From Chloroflexota bacterium (GTDB lineage: Bacteria; Chloroflexota; Chloroflexia; Thermomicrobiales; JADLAZ01), in NCBI GenBank assembly GCA_020849725.1, contig JADLAZ010000205.1:1-14674 (forward strand): a stretch of 14,674 bases of DNA. The letters are read 5' to 3'. This document shows positions 1-5,789 of the stretch, piece after piece (position 1 is the first letter of the stretch; each line of letters begins with the position of its first letter). Both the position numbers and the translations under genes were made by a program. Below the pieces are notes generated by a model, which worked only from the letters and a program-made list of their open reading frames with translations, searched no databases and was not told where the DNA came from.

Positions 1-564
1 GCCAGCGCTGGCCAGCAGCAGCGTGGCCGGGATCGCTAGCGCCATTACCGCCCCCAGGTCGCGCAGCGCGGCGGTCAGCTCTGCCTCCGGGCGCGCGGTC
101 TGCACCACCCCCAATTGGCGGGATCCCTCCAGCACCGGCCCGGTCAGTTGCCGCCACTCGGCGCCATCGGCGCCGCGCACGACGTCGATGCGCCACGGCC
201 CGCGCACGGCGGCGACCTCCTCCCGGCCCAGCCGCGGCAGCAGCCGGTCCGGGTCGGTAGTGAACAGACGCTGGCCGCGCTGGTTGTAGAGTGTCACTTC
301 CAGGCCAGCCGGCATGTAGTCCGACCGCAGCGGGGCATCGAGCCGGTCGCCCTCGATCTCGACGCTGGCCAGCACCTGCTGCGTATCGCTCATCAGGCGC
401 GCGTCGGCCTCGGCCTGCATGCTGCGCGCCAGGCCCAGGTACAGCACGCCGCTGAACAGCACCAGAATGACCGCCAGCAGCGCCACGTACCACAGCGTCA
501 GCCGGACGCGGATCGTCCGCAGCGCCTGCCAGGCGCGCCGCCCGGGTCCGGCTAGCTGGCTCAT
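1..564 (-). CDS. Sensor histidine kinase, N-terminal part (cut by left edge)
   Basis: The frame is open for 188 codons from an ATG at 564 to the window edge. It encodes a basic N-terminus, a first membrane segment at about residues 25-48 (TLWYVALLAVILVLFSG...), an extracytoplasmic region of about 120 residues, and the start of a second membrane segment at about 173 (VMALAIPATLLLAS). This is the usual layout of a two-component sensor kinase. The HAMP, dimerisation and ATPase domains would lie beyond the edge, so kinase identity is inferred from this layout and from the 4-base ATGA overlap with the response regulator stop codon, which implies translational coupling. The sensor region (for example VTLYNQRGQRLFTTDPDRL) resembles no ligand-binding domain I can name with confidence, so the stimulus is unknown. 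Confidence 0.85.
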   Translation of the reverse strand, partial: MSQLAGPGRRAWQALRTIRVRLTLWYVALLAVILVLFSGVLYLGLARSMQAEADARLMSDTQQVLASVEIEGDRLDAPLRSDYMPAGLEVTLYNQRGQRLFTTDPDRLLPRLGREEVAAVRGPWRIDVVRGADGAEWRQLTGPVLEGSRQLGVVQTARPEAELTAALRDLGAVMALAIPATLLLASAG

Positions 565-1238
565 GCCGGCGTCGCCCGCAGCTTGTAGCCTGTCCCGCGC
601 ACGGTCTGCAGCAGGCGCGCCTCGCCCTGGTCGGCCAGCTTGCGGCGCAAATAGCCGACATAGACGTCGACGACGTTGCTCATGGCCACGAAGTCATAGT
701 CCCAGACGTGCTCGGCGATCTGGGCGCGCGTCAGCACCCGGTTGGGATGGCGCACGAAGTACTCCAGCACGGCGTACTCCTTGCTGGTCAACTCGATCGG
801 CCGGCCGCCGCGCCGCACCTCGTGGCTGACGGTGTCGATCTCCAGATCAGCGACTTTCAGCACCGGGTCACGCGCCAGCACGTCCCGCCGCAGCAGCGCC
901 CGCACCCGCGCCAGCAACTCGCGGAAGGCAAACGGCTTGACCAGATAGTCATCGGCGCCGCTGTCCAGCCCGGCGACCCGGTCATCGATGGCGTCACGCG
1001 CCGTCAGCATCAGGATCGGCATGGCCCGGCGCGCGGCACGCAGCCGCCGGCAGACAGTGAAGCCGTCGAGGCCGGGCAGAAGCACGTCGAGCAGCACCAG
1101 ATCGTACGGCTCCTGCTCGGCCAGGTGCAGTCCGTCGTCACCATTGGCGGCGATATCGACGGCGTAGCCCTGCTCCTGCAGACCGCGGCGCAGCACCGTC
1201 GCCAGCCGCGCCTCGTCTTCGACGATCAGGATGCGCAT
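561..1238 (-). CDS. OmpR/PhoB-family response regulator
   Basis: This is a 225-residue DNA-binding response regulator that receives phosphate from the overlapping sensor kinase. The receiver domain (1-120) starts MRILIVEDE with acidic residues E7 and D8, has phospho-acceptor D51 in LVLLDVLLPG, switch residue T79 in MLTARD, and invariant K101 in VKPF. A winged-helix C-terminal domain (about 127-222) has the LTSKEYAVLEYF, VLTRAQIAEHVW and VRGTGYKLR motifs of the OmpR family. I chose the ATG at 1238 because GGAGGAG lies 6 bases upstream and the receiver begins there; an upstream extension to 1319 would add unrelated residues and cross the promoter. Its promoter carries the same direct-repeat box as two neighbouring genes, so it is probably autoregulated. 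The exact orthologue (PhoP, MprA, CusR or other) cannot be told from sequence alone. Confidence 0.95.
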   Translation of the reverse strand: MRILIVEDEARLATVLRRGLQEQGYAVDIAANGDDGLHLAEQEPYDLVLLDVLLPGLDGFTVCRRLRAARRAMPILMLTARDAIDDRVAGLDSGADDYLVKPFAFRELLARVRALLRRDVLARDPVLKVADLEIDTVSHEVRRGGRPIELTSKEYAVLEYFVRHPNRVLTRAQIAEHVWDYDFVAMSNVVDVYVGYLRRKLADQGEARLLQTVRGTGYKLRATPA

Positions 1239-1259
1239 GGCCCACTCCTCCGTGGCCAC

Positions 1260-1291
1260 ACTATCGCCCGCCAACATGAAGATGAGGTGAA
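1260..1291 (-). promoter_or_regulatory. Direct-repeat promoter of the response regulator operon
   Basis: Reading the minus strand from 1291: TTCACC (1291-1286), 5 bases, TTCATG (1280-1275), 9 bases, then GATAGT (1265-1260) as a -10 element with 4 of 6 consensus matches. The hexamers repeat with an 11-base period, as expected for two OmpR-family monomers bound head to tail. The box replaces a normal -35 element. The expected transcript start is about 20 bases before the regulator ATG. The same spacing occurs at 1340-1371 and 2241-2272. Binding by this regulator is inferred. Confidence 0.6.
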
Positions 1292-1339
1292 GGTCGGATG
1301 AGCGACCGAGCCACTGCATGAGAAACGACCCATGCGCGG

Positions 1340-1371
1340 TTCACGGCTGCTTCACGTCTCCCGGCTACGAT
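1340..1371 (+). promoter_or_regulatory. Direct-repeat promoter of the 1449 gene
   Basis: TTCACG (1340-1345), 5 bases, TTCACG (1351-1356), 9 bases, then TACGAT (1366-1371) as a -10 element (4 of 6 matches). The two hexamers are identical and one DNA turn apart. There is no TTGACA-like -35, which suggests an activator-dependent promoter. The predicted leader to the ATG at 1449 is about 70 bases. The site is divergent from the regulator gene and has the same geometry as that gene's promoter. Confidence 0.6.
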
Positions 1372-1448
1372 TGGCGATGATGGACGGTTCGGATGCGCAT
1401 CTCCGCCCAACATAGTCGAGACGACAGGTCTGTTCCGGGAGGTGAAGC

Positions 1449-2225
1449 ATGTCGTGGCTCGAATCGACAGGTCCCGCGCGGGTGCGGTGGCTGGCCACAC
1501 TGCTGGTCCTGGTCGCGCTGGCCGGGCCGGTCACCGGCACGCTGAGCGCCACCGAGCCGGCGTTCACCACTGATTTCCGCTTGCGTCATTGTACCTTCAG
1601 CAGCCGGGGACAGGGCGCCTACTTCGTCCTCCAGCCGGGCCATCAGTTGGTGCTGGCGGGCCAGGAGAACGGCACGGCCAGGGAAACGACGATCACGGTC
1701 CTCAATCAGACGCGCCGCATCGGCAGGATCGAAACGCGCATCGTTGAGGAGCAGCACCTCGAGGACGGTGAGTTGATCGAGTACTCGCGCAACTACTTCG
1801 CCGTCTGCAAGCAGACCAACAGCCTGATCTACTTCGGCGAGGACGTCGACATGATCGAGGGCGGCGTCATCGTCGGCCATGACGGCGCCTGGCTGCATGG
1901 CGTCAACGGCGCGCGCGCCGGGTTGATGATGCCGGCACTGCCGCTGCTGGGGGCGCGCTACTATCAAGAGATCGCGCCGGGCGTGGCGCTCGACCGAGCC
2001 GAGATCATCACCCTCGATGAGGTCGCGGTCACACCGGCGGGGAGCTTCACCAGCGTGCTTCGGACGCGGGAGACGACGCCGCTGGAGCCGGGCGTCGTCG
2101 ACGACAAGCTCTATGCGCCCGGCATCGGCCTGATCGCCGATGGTGCGCAGCGGCTGGCGCGCTACCGGCTCGGCTGGGGCGTGCGCCCGCCCGACGACGA
2201 GGGCGGGGATGATGACCTCGACTGA
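1449..2225 (+). CDS. Conserved exported protein of unknown function
   Basis: This is a 258-residue protein with a basic start, a hydrophobic segment at about 14-34 (WLATLLVLVALAGPVTG) fitting a signal peptide or anchor, and a soluble body. The body holds two cysteines (C48, C120) and conserved-looking blocks: CTFSSRGQGAYFVLQPG, RNYFAVC, FGEDVDM, ARYYQEIAPGVALDRAEI, TTPLEPGV and KLYAPGIGLI. From memory these blocks occur in uncharacterised exported proteins of several bacterial phyla; I cannot name a domain or reaction. C48 and C120 might form a disulfide outside the membrane. The tail is acidic (DDEGGDDDLD). GGGAGGTGA lies just before the ATG and supports this start. It stands divergent from the two-component genes under a matching direct-repeat promoter, so it is a likely regulon member. 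A domain search would show whether the family has a name. Confidence 0.85.
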   Translation: MSWLESTGPARVRWLATLLVLVALAGPVTGTLSATEPAFTTDFRLRHCTFSSRGQGAYFVLQPGHQLVLAGQENGTARETTITVLNQTRRIGRIETRIVEEQHLEDGELIEYSRNYFAVCKQTNSLIYFGEDVDMIEGGVIVGHDGAWLHGVNGARAGLMMPALPLLGARYYQEIAPGVALDRAEIITLDEVAVTPAGSFTSVLRTRETTPLEPGVVDDKLYAPGIGLIADGAQRLARYRLGWGVRPPDDEGGDDDLD

Positions 2226-2240
2226 GTGGCCGCGCCGGCC

Positions 2241-2272
2241 TTCACGTGCGTTTCATGTTGACCGGGTAGCAT
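2241..2272 (+). promoter_or_regulatory. Direct-repeat promoter of the 2330-3994 genes
   Basis: TTCACG (2241-2246), 5 bases, TTCATG (2252-2257), 9 bases, then TAGCAT (2267-2272) as a -10 element (4 of 6 matches). The 11-base hexamer period and the 9-base gap match the boxes at 1260-1291 and 1340-1371 exactly. The bases after the second hexamer (TTGACCGGG) closely resemble the regulator's own box (TTGGCGGGC). It lies in a short gap behind the 1449 gene, giving the next gene its own promoter with a leader of about 50 bases. Confidence 0.6.
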
Positions 2273-2329
2273 GGGCGGGCGGTGTGACGAATATGCCCTC
2301 GCGGTACGAGGCAGAAGGAGGATGAACCG

Positions 2330-2785
2330 ATGCGTGTGCGAATGATGCTCCGCGCTACCAGCGCGCTCCTGGCCCTGCTGGGTCTGTTGCTGGCCGTCAC
2401 TGGCGTCGGCCGGGCGGCCGGCGCGGTGGTCTCGCTCACCAGCGCGCCCGATACGGTCGAGGTACTGGCGCAGGGCTTCCAGCCCGGCGAAACCATCACG
2501 GTGTGGCTGACTGGGCCGCGTGGCCAGACCGTTGCCACCAATGTGTATCATGCCGCCGATGACCAGGGGGCGGCGCGCTTCCCGCTGGTGCTGAGCGTCG
2601 CCAACGAGGTCGGCCGCTGGACGATCACCGTCTACGGCCTCGACAGCGAGCTGGAAGCCTACGCCCAGGTCGACCGCGAGACAGCTGGGGCGGCCGCCGC
2701 GGACGATGACGGTGACGACGAGGATGAGGATGACGAGGACTCGGACACCGACGATGACGGCGATACGGATGGCGACTCGGACTAG
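2330..2785 (+). CDS. Secreted Ig-like protein with Asp-rich C-terminal tail
   Basis: This is a 151-residue protein. Residues 1-30 form a signal peptide (MRVRMM, then a Leu/Ala-rich core, then GRAAGA as a likely cleavage region). Residues about 33-115 match the pattern of small bacterial Ig-like beta-sandwich units: GFQPGETITVWLTGPRG, an AADDQGAARF turn, then GRWTITVYG. The last 27 residues (125-151) are almost entirely Asp, Glu, Gly, Ser and Thr. Such tails can bind calcium or keep an exported protein soluble; no function is established here. AAGGAGG at 2315-2321 with 8 bases of spacing fixes the start. The gene follows a direct-repeat promoter and is followed after 33 bases by the membrane protein gene, probably in one operon. 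The neighbouring 1449 protein also ends in an acidic tail. Confidence 0.85.
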   Translation: MRVRMMLRATSALLALLGLLLAVTGVGRAAGAVVSLTSAPDTVEVLAQGFQPGETITVWLTGPRGQTVATNVYHAADDQGAARFPLVLSVANEVGRWTITVYGLDSELEAYAQVDRETAGAAAADDDGDDEDEDDEDSDTDDDGDTDGDSD

Positions 2786-2810
2786 CCGGCCCATGACCGG
2801 AACGGGCCGG
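2786..2810 (+). other. Intercistronic hairpin before the 2819 gene
   Basis: A perfect 7-bp inverted repeat (CCGGCCC at 2786-2792, GGGCCGG at 2804-2810) with an 11-base loop starts directly after the stop codon of the secreted protein and ends 8 bases before the next ATG. There is no T-run, so it is not a classic intrinsic terminator. It may attenuate transcription, protect the upstream message or limit initiation at 2819, where no good ribosome-binding site is visible. Confidence 0.4.
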
Positions 2811-2818
2811 CGGCCCTG

Positions 2819-3994
2819 ATGCCGGCCGAGGCGGCGGTCGGCCATCGCGCCGGCGTCGACTCGCGCCAGGGATGGCGGTGGCGGTCACCGCCAGCGCCGC
2901 TCTTGGCGCTGGCGGTGGTCTGGGTCGCGAGTATGCTTCTGCTCGGGTGGCTCGCGCCGGCCCAGTACCGGGCGCTCCTGCAGGAGGACCAGGCGGTCGA
3001 GTGGTCGACCGCCTGGCTGTTCTTGGCTGCCGGCCTGGGCTGGCTGCTCCCGGCCGTGCGCCGGCGCCGCGCCGGTGATCTGCTGGTGGCAATCTTCTGC
3101 CTGATCGTGGCCGGCGAGGAGATAAGCTGGGGTCAGCGGCTGCTGGGCCTGAGCGTGCCGGACTACTTCCTGGCGCACAATGCCCAGCAGGAGTTGACGC
3201 TGCACAACCTGATCCCATCGGCCGTTCAGCCGAAATGGTTCCTGCTGGCGGCGCTGGCCGGCTATGGCGTGCTGCTACCGCTGGTTGGCCGAACGCGGCG
3301 CGGTGTCCGGCTGCTGGCGCGACTGGGGGTCAGCGTGCCAGCGTGGCGGCTGGCCCCGGCCTTCGCCGGGGCGAGCGCGCTGCTGCTCTGGTACCCGCTA
3401 ACGCTCACCGGCGAGTGGGTGGAGCTGCTGGCTGGCGCGCTGTTCCTGGCGGCGACGCCGCTGCCGCCAGTCGCGCTGTGGGTGACGCTGGCGCTGGCCG
3501 TTCCCCTCGGCGCCGGGCTGGTTGCGGGCGCCGGCCTGATCGGGCGGGCGCCGCTCGCCCAGCAGGTGGCCTGCGCCAGCATCGACGTGGCCGCGCTGCG
3601 CGATGACCTGACGATCGGCACGGCCGCCACGCCACGGCTCGGCCAGATGCGCTCGATCCACAAGCGCGTCTGGACCGCGACGACGGATGGCTACCTCACG
3701 CGTGATCGGCTGACGGGCTTTGACGACGCCGTGTGCGCTGGCGAGGCGGCCGATGCGGCACGGCGGCGCTATGCCATCGACCCCTGGGGCACCGCCTACT
3801 GGGTGTCCGTCGAGCGCGACGATCAAGGCCAGCGGCGGGCGGTCGTTTACTCGTTCGGTCCCAACCGCCGGCGTGACGGCACGGCCCAGGCGCCTGACGG
3901 CGATGACGTGGGCGCTGTGGGCTGGCTGCCGCGGACCACCAATGGGCCGGGCGGCGCCCTCATCACGGTTGTGCCGGACGACCGCGAGCCGTAG
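2819..3994 (+). CDS. Multi-pass membrane protein with C-terminal GspG-like domain
   Basis: This is a 391-residue protein. The N-terminal 245 residues contain about seven hydrophobic segments (roughly 27-46, 63-80, 87-99, 139-157, 180-195, 201-214, 217-243). Between the third and fourth is a polar conserved stretch, AGEEISWGQRLLG (98-110), followed by NAQQELTLHNLI (121-132); I recall this EEISWGQR...LHN pair from uncharacterised bacterial membrane proteins. After the last helix a soluble region of about 145 residues ends in IDPWGTAYW (320-328), VVYSFGPNRRRDG (342-354) and DGDD (360-363). This is the order and spacing typical of the C-terminal half of type II secretion major pseudopilin GspG (DPWG...SxGxDG...DD). 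No pilin leader is present, so the domain is displayed on a membrane protein rather than assembled as a pilin. The start lacks a clear ribosome-binding site; translation may be coupled to the gene 33 bases upstream. Confidence 0.8.
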   Translation: MPAEAAVGHRAGVDSRQGWRWRSPPAPLLALAVVWVASMLLLGWLAPAQYRALLQEDQAVEWSTAWLFLAAGLGWLLPAVRRRRAGDLLVAIFCLIVAGEEISWGQRLLGLSVPDYFLAHNAQQELTLHNLIPSAVQPKWFLLAALAGYGVLLPLVGRTRRGVRLLARLGVSVPAWRLAPAFAGASALLLWYPLTLTGEWVELLAGALFLAATPLPPVALWVTLALAVPLGAGLVAGAGLIGRAPLAQQVACASIDVAALRDDLTIGTAATPRLGQMRSIHKRVWTATTDGYLTRDRLTGFDDAVCAGEAADAARRRYAIDPWGTAYWVSVERDDQGQRRAVVYSFGPNRRRDGTAQAPDGDDVGAVGWLPRTTNGPGGALITVVPDDREP

Positions 3995-4016
3995 GCCCGG
4001 CGGCGGTCAGGCCGGC
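3973..4016. terminator. Inverted repeat between convergent genes, possible bidirectional terminator
   Basis: Two nested perfect stems share one axis: GCCGG (3973-3977) with CCGGC (4012-4016), and GACCGC (3980-3985) with GCGGTC (4003-4008), separated by small internal loops. The structure spans both stop codons of the convergent membrane-protein and glycerate-kinase genes, which are only 12 bases apart. There is no T-run on either strand, so intrinsic termination is uncertain. Confidence 0.4.
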
Positions 4017-5341
4017 TCCACCAGCGCCAGGTACAGGTCGTTGACGTTGGTGCCGGTCGGCCCCGTCTTGACCAGCCCGCCGGCGCGGGCGAAGAAGTGA
4101 TAGCTGTCGTTGGCGCGCAGGAAGGCGCGCGGGTCGAGGCCGGCGGCCTGGGCACGGGCGACCGTGCCGCCGTCGACGATGCCGCCGACGGCATCGGTCG
4201 GGCCGTCGCTGCCGTCAGTCGCCAGGCTGGCGATCGTCAGGCGTGGCGTGCCGGCGATGGCGATGGCCGCCGCCAGCGCGAACTCGGTGTTGCGCCCGCC
4301 CAAACCATCGCCAGCCAGCGTCACCGTCGCCTCGCCGCCGCCGAGCAAGCAGCACGGCCCGGCCGCCGGCTCGCCGGTCGATGCCGCTTGCATCCCAATG
4401 GCCGACCACATTCGGGCGATCTCGCGCGCCTCGCCCTGGACCAGCGTCGACAGCACCAGCGGCCGGTAGCCGAGCCGGTCGGCCTCGACGGCGGCGGCGC
4501 GCACCGCCAGATCGTTGGTCGCCACCAGCACGTTGGTGACGCGGGCGAAGGTCTGGTCGCCCGGCTTGACCGTCTCCGGCGCTCGCCCGACCGCGCCGGC
4601 CTCCAGATGCGCCCGGATCGCCGGCGGCACAACCGAGCGTAGGTCGTAGCGGTCCAGCACCGCCAGCGCGTCGGCAAAGGTCGTCGGGTCGGGCACGGTC
4701 GGCCCCGAAGCGATCGTGTCGAGATCATCGCCGATGACGTCGGAGATCATCAGGTTCAGCACCCGCGCCGGTCGCGCCAGACGCGCCAAACCGCCACCTT
4801 TGATCGTCGACAGGTGCTTGCGGATGGTGTTGATCTCGTGGATGACCGCGCCCGAGCGCAGCAGCAGCCGCGTCAGGCCGATCAGGTCGTCCAGCCCGAC
4901 GCCGGCCACCGGCGCCTCGACCAGCGCCGAGCCACCGCCGGACATCAGCGCGATGACGACATCGCGCTCGGTCAGGTCGCGCAGCTGCGCCAGCATCGCC
5001 TGCGCGCCGGCCAGGCAGCGCGCATCCGGGCTGGGGTGCGCTGCCTCCTGAATGACAATGCGCCGCGTCGGCAGTGTGTGGCCGTCCTTAGTCGTGATGG
5101 CGCCGGCGGTGATGCGATCGCCGAGGATGTCCTCCAGCCCCTGGGCCATGGCGGCGCTGGCCTTGCCGGCGCCGACGACGATGATGCGCTCAGTCGCGTC
5201 CAAGTCGAGCCTCAGGTCGCCGGCCACCAGCCAGCGACCGTCGCGCTGGAGCGCGTCGCGCACGGCGGCACGGCCGGCGACGCGGCCCAGGCTGGCATGG
5301 AAAATGCGGGTCAGTGTCTCAGCGGCAGACACGGCAGTCAC
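4007..5341 (-). CDS. Glycerate 2-kinase (MOFRL family)
   Basis: This enzyme phosphorylates D-glycerate with ATP to 2-phosphoglycerate, feeding glycolysis in the cytosol. The 444-residue length is normal for the GckA/TtuD family. Visible motifs in order: VVGAGKASAAMA (55-66), TKDGH (84-88), AHPSPD (101-106), SGGGSALVEAP (134-144), NTIRKHLSTIKGGGLA (171-186), SDVIGDDLDTIASGP (200-214), LLGGGEATVTL, GLGGRNTEFAL, ATDGSDGPTDAVGG and KTGPTGTNVNDLY at the end (MOFRL domain). I chose the GTG at 5341: GAGAAGG lies 6 bases upstream and a promoter -10 sits at 5397-5392, so a longer frame starting at 5401 would begin inside the promoter. A further GTG at 5332 is possible. Glycerate could come from tartronate semialdehyde or from sugar-acid breakdown by the genes at 8077-11485. 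Confidence 0.95.
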   Translation of the reverse strand: MTAVSAAETLTRIFHASLGRVAGRAAVRDALQRDGRWLVAGDLRLDLDATERIIVVGAGKASAAMAQGLEDILGDRITAGAITTKDGHTLPTRRIVIQEAAHPSPDARCLAGAQAMLAQLRDLTERDVVIALMSGGGSALVEAPVAGVGLDDLIGLTRLLLRSGAVIHEINTIRKHLSTIKGGGLARLARPARVLNLMISDVIGDDLDTIASGPTVPDPTTFADALAVLDRYDLRSVVPPAIRAHLEAGAVGRAPETVKPGDQTFARVTNVLVATNDLAVRAAAVEADRLGYRPLVLSTLVQGEAREIARMWSAIGMQAASTGEPAAGPCCLLGGGEATVTLAGDGLGGRNTEFALAAAIAIAGTPRLTIASLATDGSDGPTDAVGGIVDGGTVARAQAAGLDPRAFLRANDSYHFFARAGGLVKTGPTGTNVNDLYLALVEPA

Positions 5342-5391
5342 CAGGGCCCTTCTCCTGCGCGACCAGCCGTGAAGACCGGCGCGGCCGCCGG

Positions 5392-5421
5392 CTTGTAGCA
5401 CGGGTACGCCGGGCAGGTCAA
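5392..5421 (-). promoter_or_regulatory. Promoter of the glycerate kinase gene
   Basis: On the minus strand TTGACC (5421-5416, 5 of 6 matches to a -35) is followed by 18 bases and TACAAG (5397-5392, 4 of 6), which carries an extended-10 TG one base before it. The leader to the GTG at 5341 would be about 45 bases. Confidence 0.5.
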
Positions 5422-5440
5422 GGCGCGGGAGTGGGCAGAA

Positions 5441-5468
5441 ACGCGGTCGAGGGGAACCGCGTTAGAAT
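5441..5468 (+). promoter_or_regulatory. Palindromic operator with -10 element before the zinc-ribbon gene
   Basis: A perfect 7-bp inverted repeat, ACGCGGT (5441-5447) and ACCGCGT (5456-5462), 8 bases apart, touches a good -10 element TAGAAT (5463-5468, 5 of 6 matches). No -35 hexamer is seen at 16-18 bases. A palindrome placed exactly across the -35/-10 spacer is typical of a dimeric repressor or MerR-type activator site. It also lies 20-49 bases upstream of the divergent glycerate-kinase promoter elements, so it could affect both genes. Confidence 0.45.
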
Positions 5469-5482
5469 AGAAGTGAACGGAT

Positions 5483-5517
5483 ACGACATGAGGCACGGTG
5501 CTGTGTTCTCACGTCGT
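5483..5517 (+). other. Leader hairpin of the zinc-ribbon transcript
   Basis: ACGACATGAG (5483-5492) and CTCACGTCGT (5508-5517) pair in 9 of 10 positions with a 15-base loop that can form a small inner stem. It begins about 15 bases after the -10 element at 5463-5468, so it would lie near the 5' end of the transcript. A second perfect 6-bp stem (CACGCC 5523-5528, GGCGTG 5535-5540) follows before the ribosome-binding site. I do not recognise a known riboswitch class. Confidence 0.35.
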
Positions 5518-5570
5518 CAGGGCACGCCGGAGCAGGCGTGGCCGAGCAACCGGGCAGAGAGGAGACGACG

Positions 5571-5789
5571 ATGTCTTCCGGCGCACACGTGATCGATCGA
5601 CCCCAAACCAGCATTGTGCCGCACCGAGTGTGCAACCACCCGGCCGGAGAGCGCAGCGCCGTCTGCCCGCGCTGCGGCCACCCGATCTACCTGCCCGACC
5701 GCGTCCACGATGGCGACCTGACCGAGTGCCGCGGCCTGCTGCTGCGGGTCACGTGCGACGACCTCGGCTGCGCGCTGGAACACCTCTGA
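5571..5789 (+). CDS. Small LysW-like zinc-ribbon protein
   Basis: This is a 72-residue protein with six cysteines: C21, C32, C35, C53, C62 and C67. The core CPRCGHPIYLPDRVHDGDL followed by TEC matches the zinc-ribbon pattern of LysW-type proteins (CPxCG...LPxxVxxGDxxEC). However, the second half lacks the usual CxxC knuckle after GDLTEC; C62 or C67 in TCDDLGC may supply the fourth ligand. It also lacks the acidic C-terminal tail with terminal Glu that lets LysW carry amino-acid intermediates, so a carrier role is unlikely. A zinc-binding structural or regulatory role is inferred only. GAGAGGAG ends 6 bases before the ATG at 5571; a possible GTG at 5538 has no such site. The leader carries a palindrome and a hairpin. 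The 3' end overlaps the decayed tail of the methyltransferase frame on the other strand. Confidence 0.7.
   Translation: MSSGAHVIDRPQTSIVPHRVCNHPAGERSAVCPRCGHPIYLPDRVHDGDLTECRGLLLRVTCDDLGCALEHL

Noticed and set aside
1358..1441. Inverted repeat CTCCCGG (1358-1364) / CCGGGAG (1435-1441) upstream of the 1449 gene
   Set aside because: The left arm lies upstream of the predicted -10 element, so the pair would not be present in one RNA, and the distance is too long for a protein site.
5363..5370. Single TTCACG-like half site in the glycerate kinase leader
   Set aside because: There is no second hexamer 11 bases away and no -10 at the fixed distance, so it does not match the regulator box.
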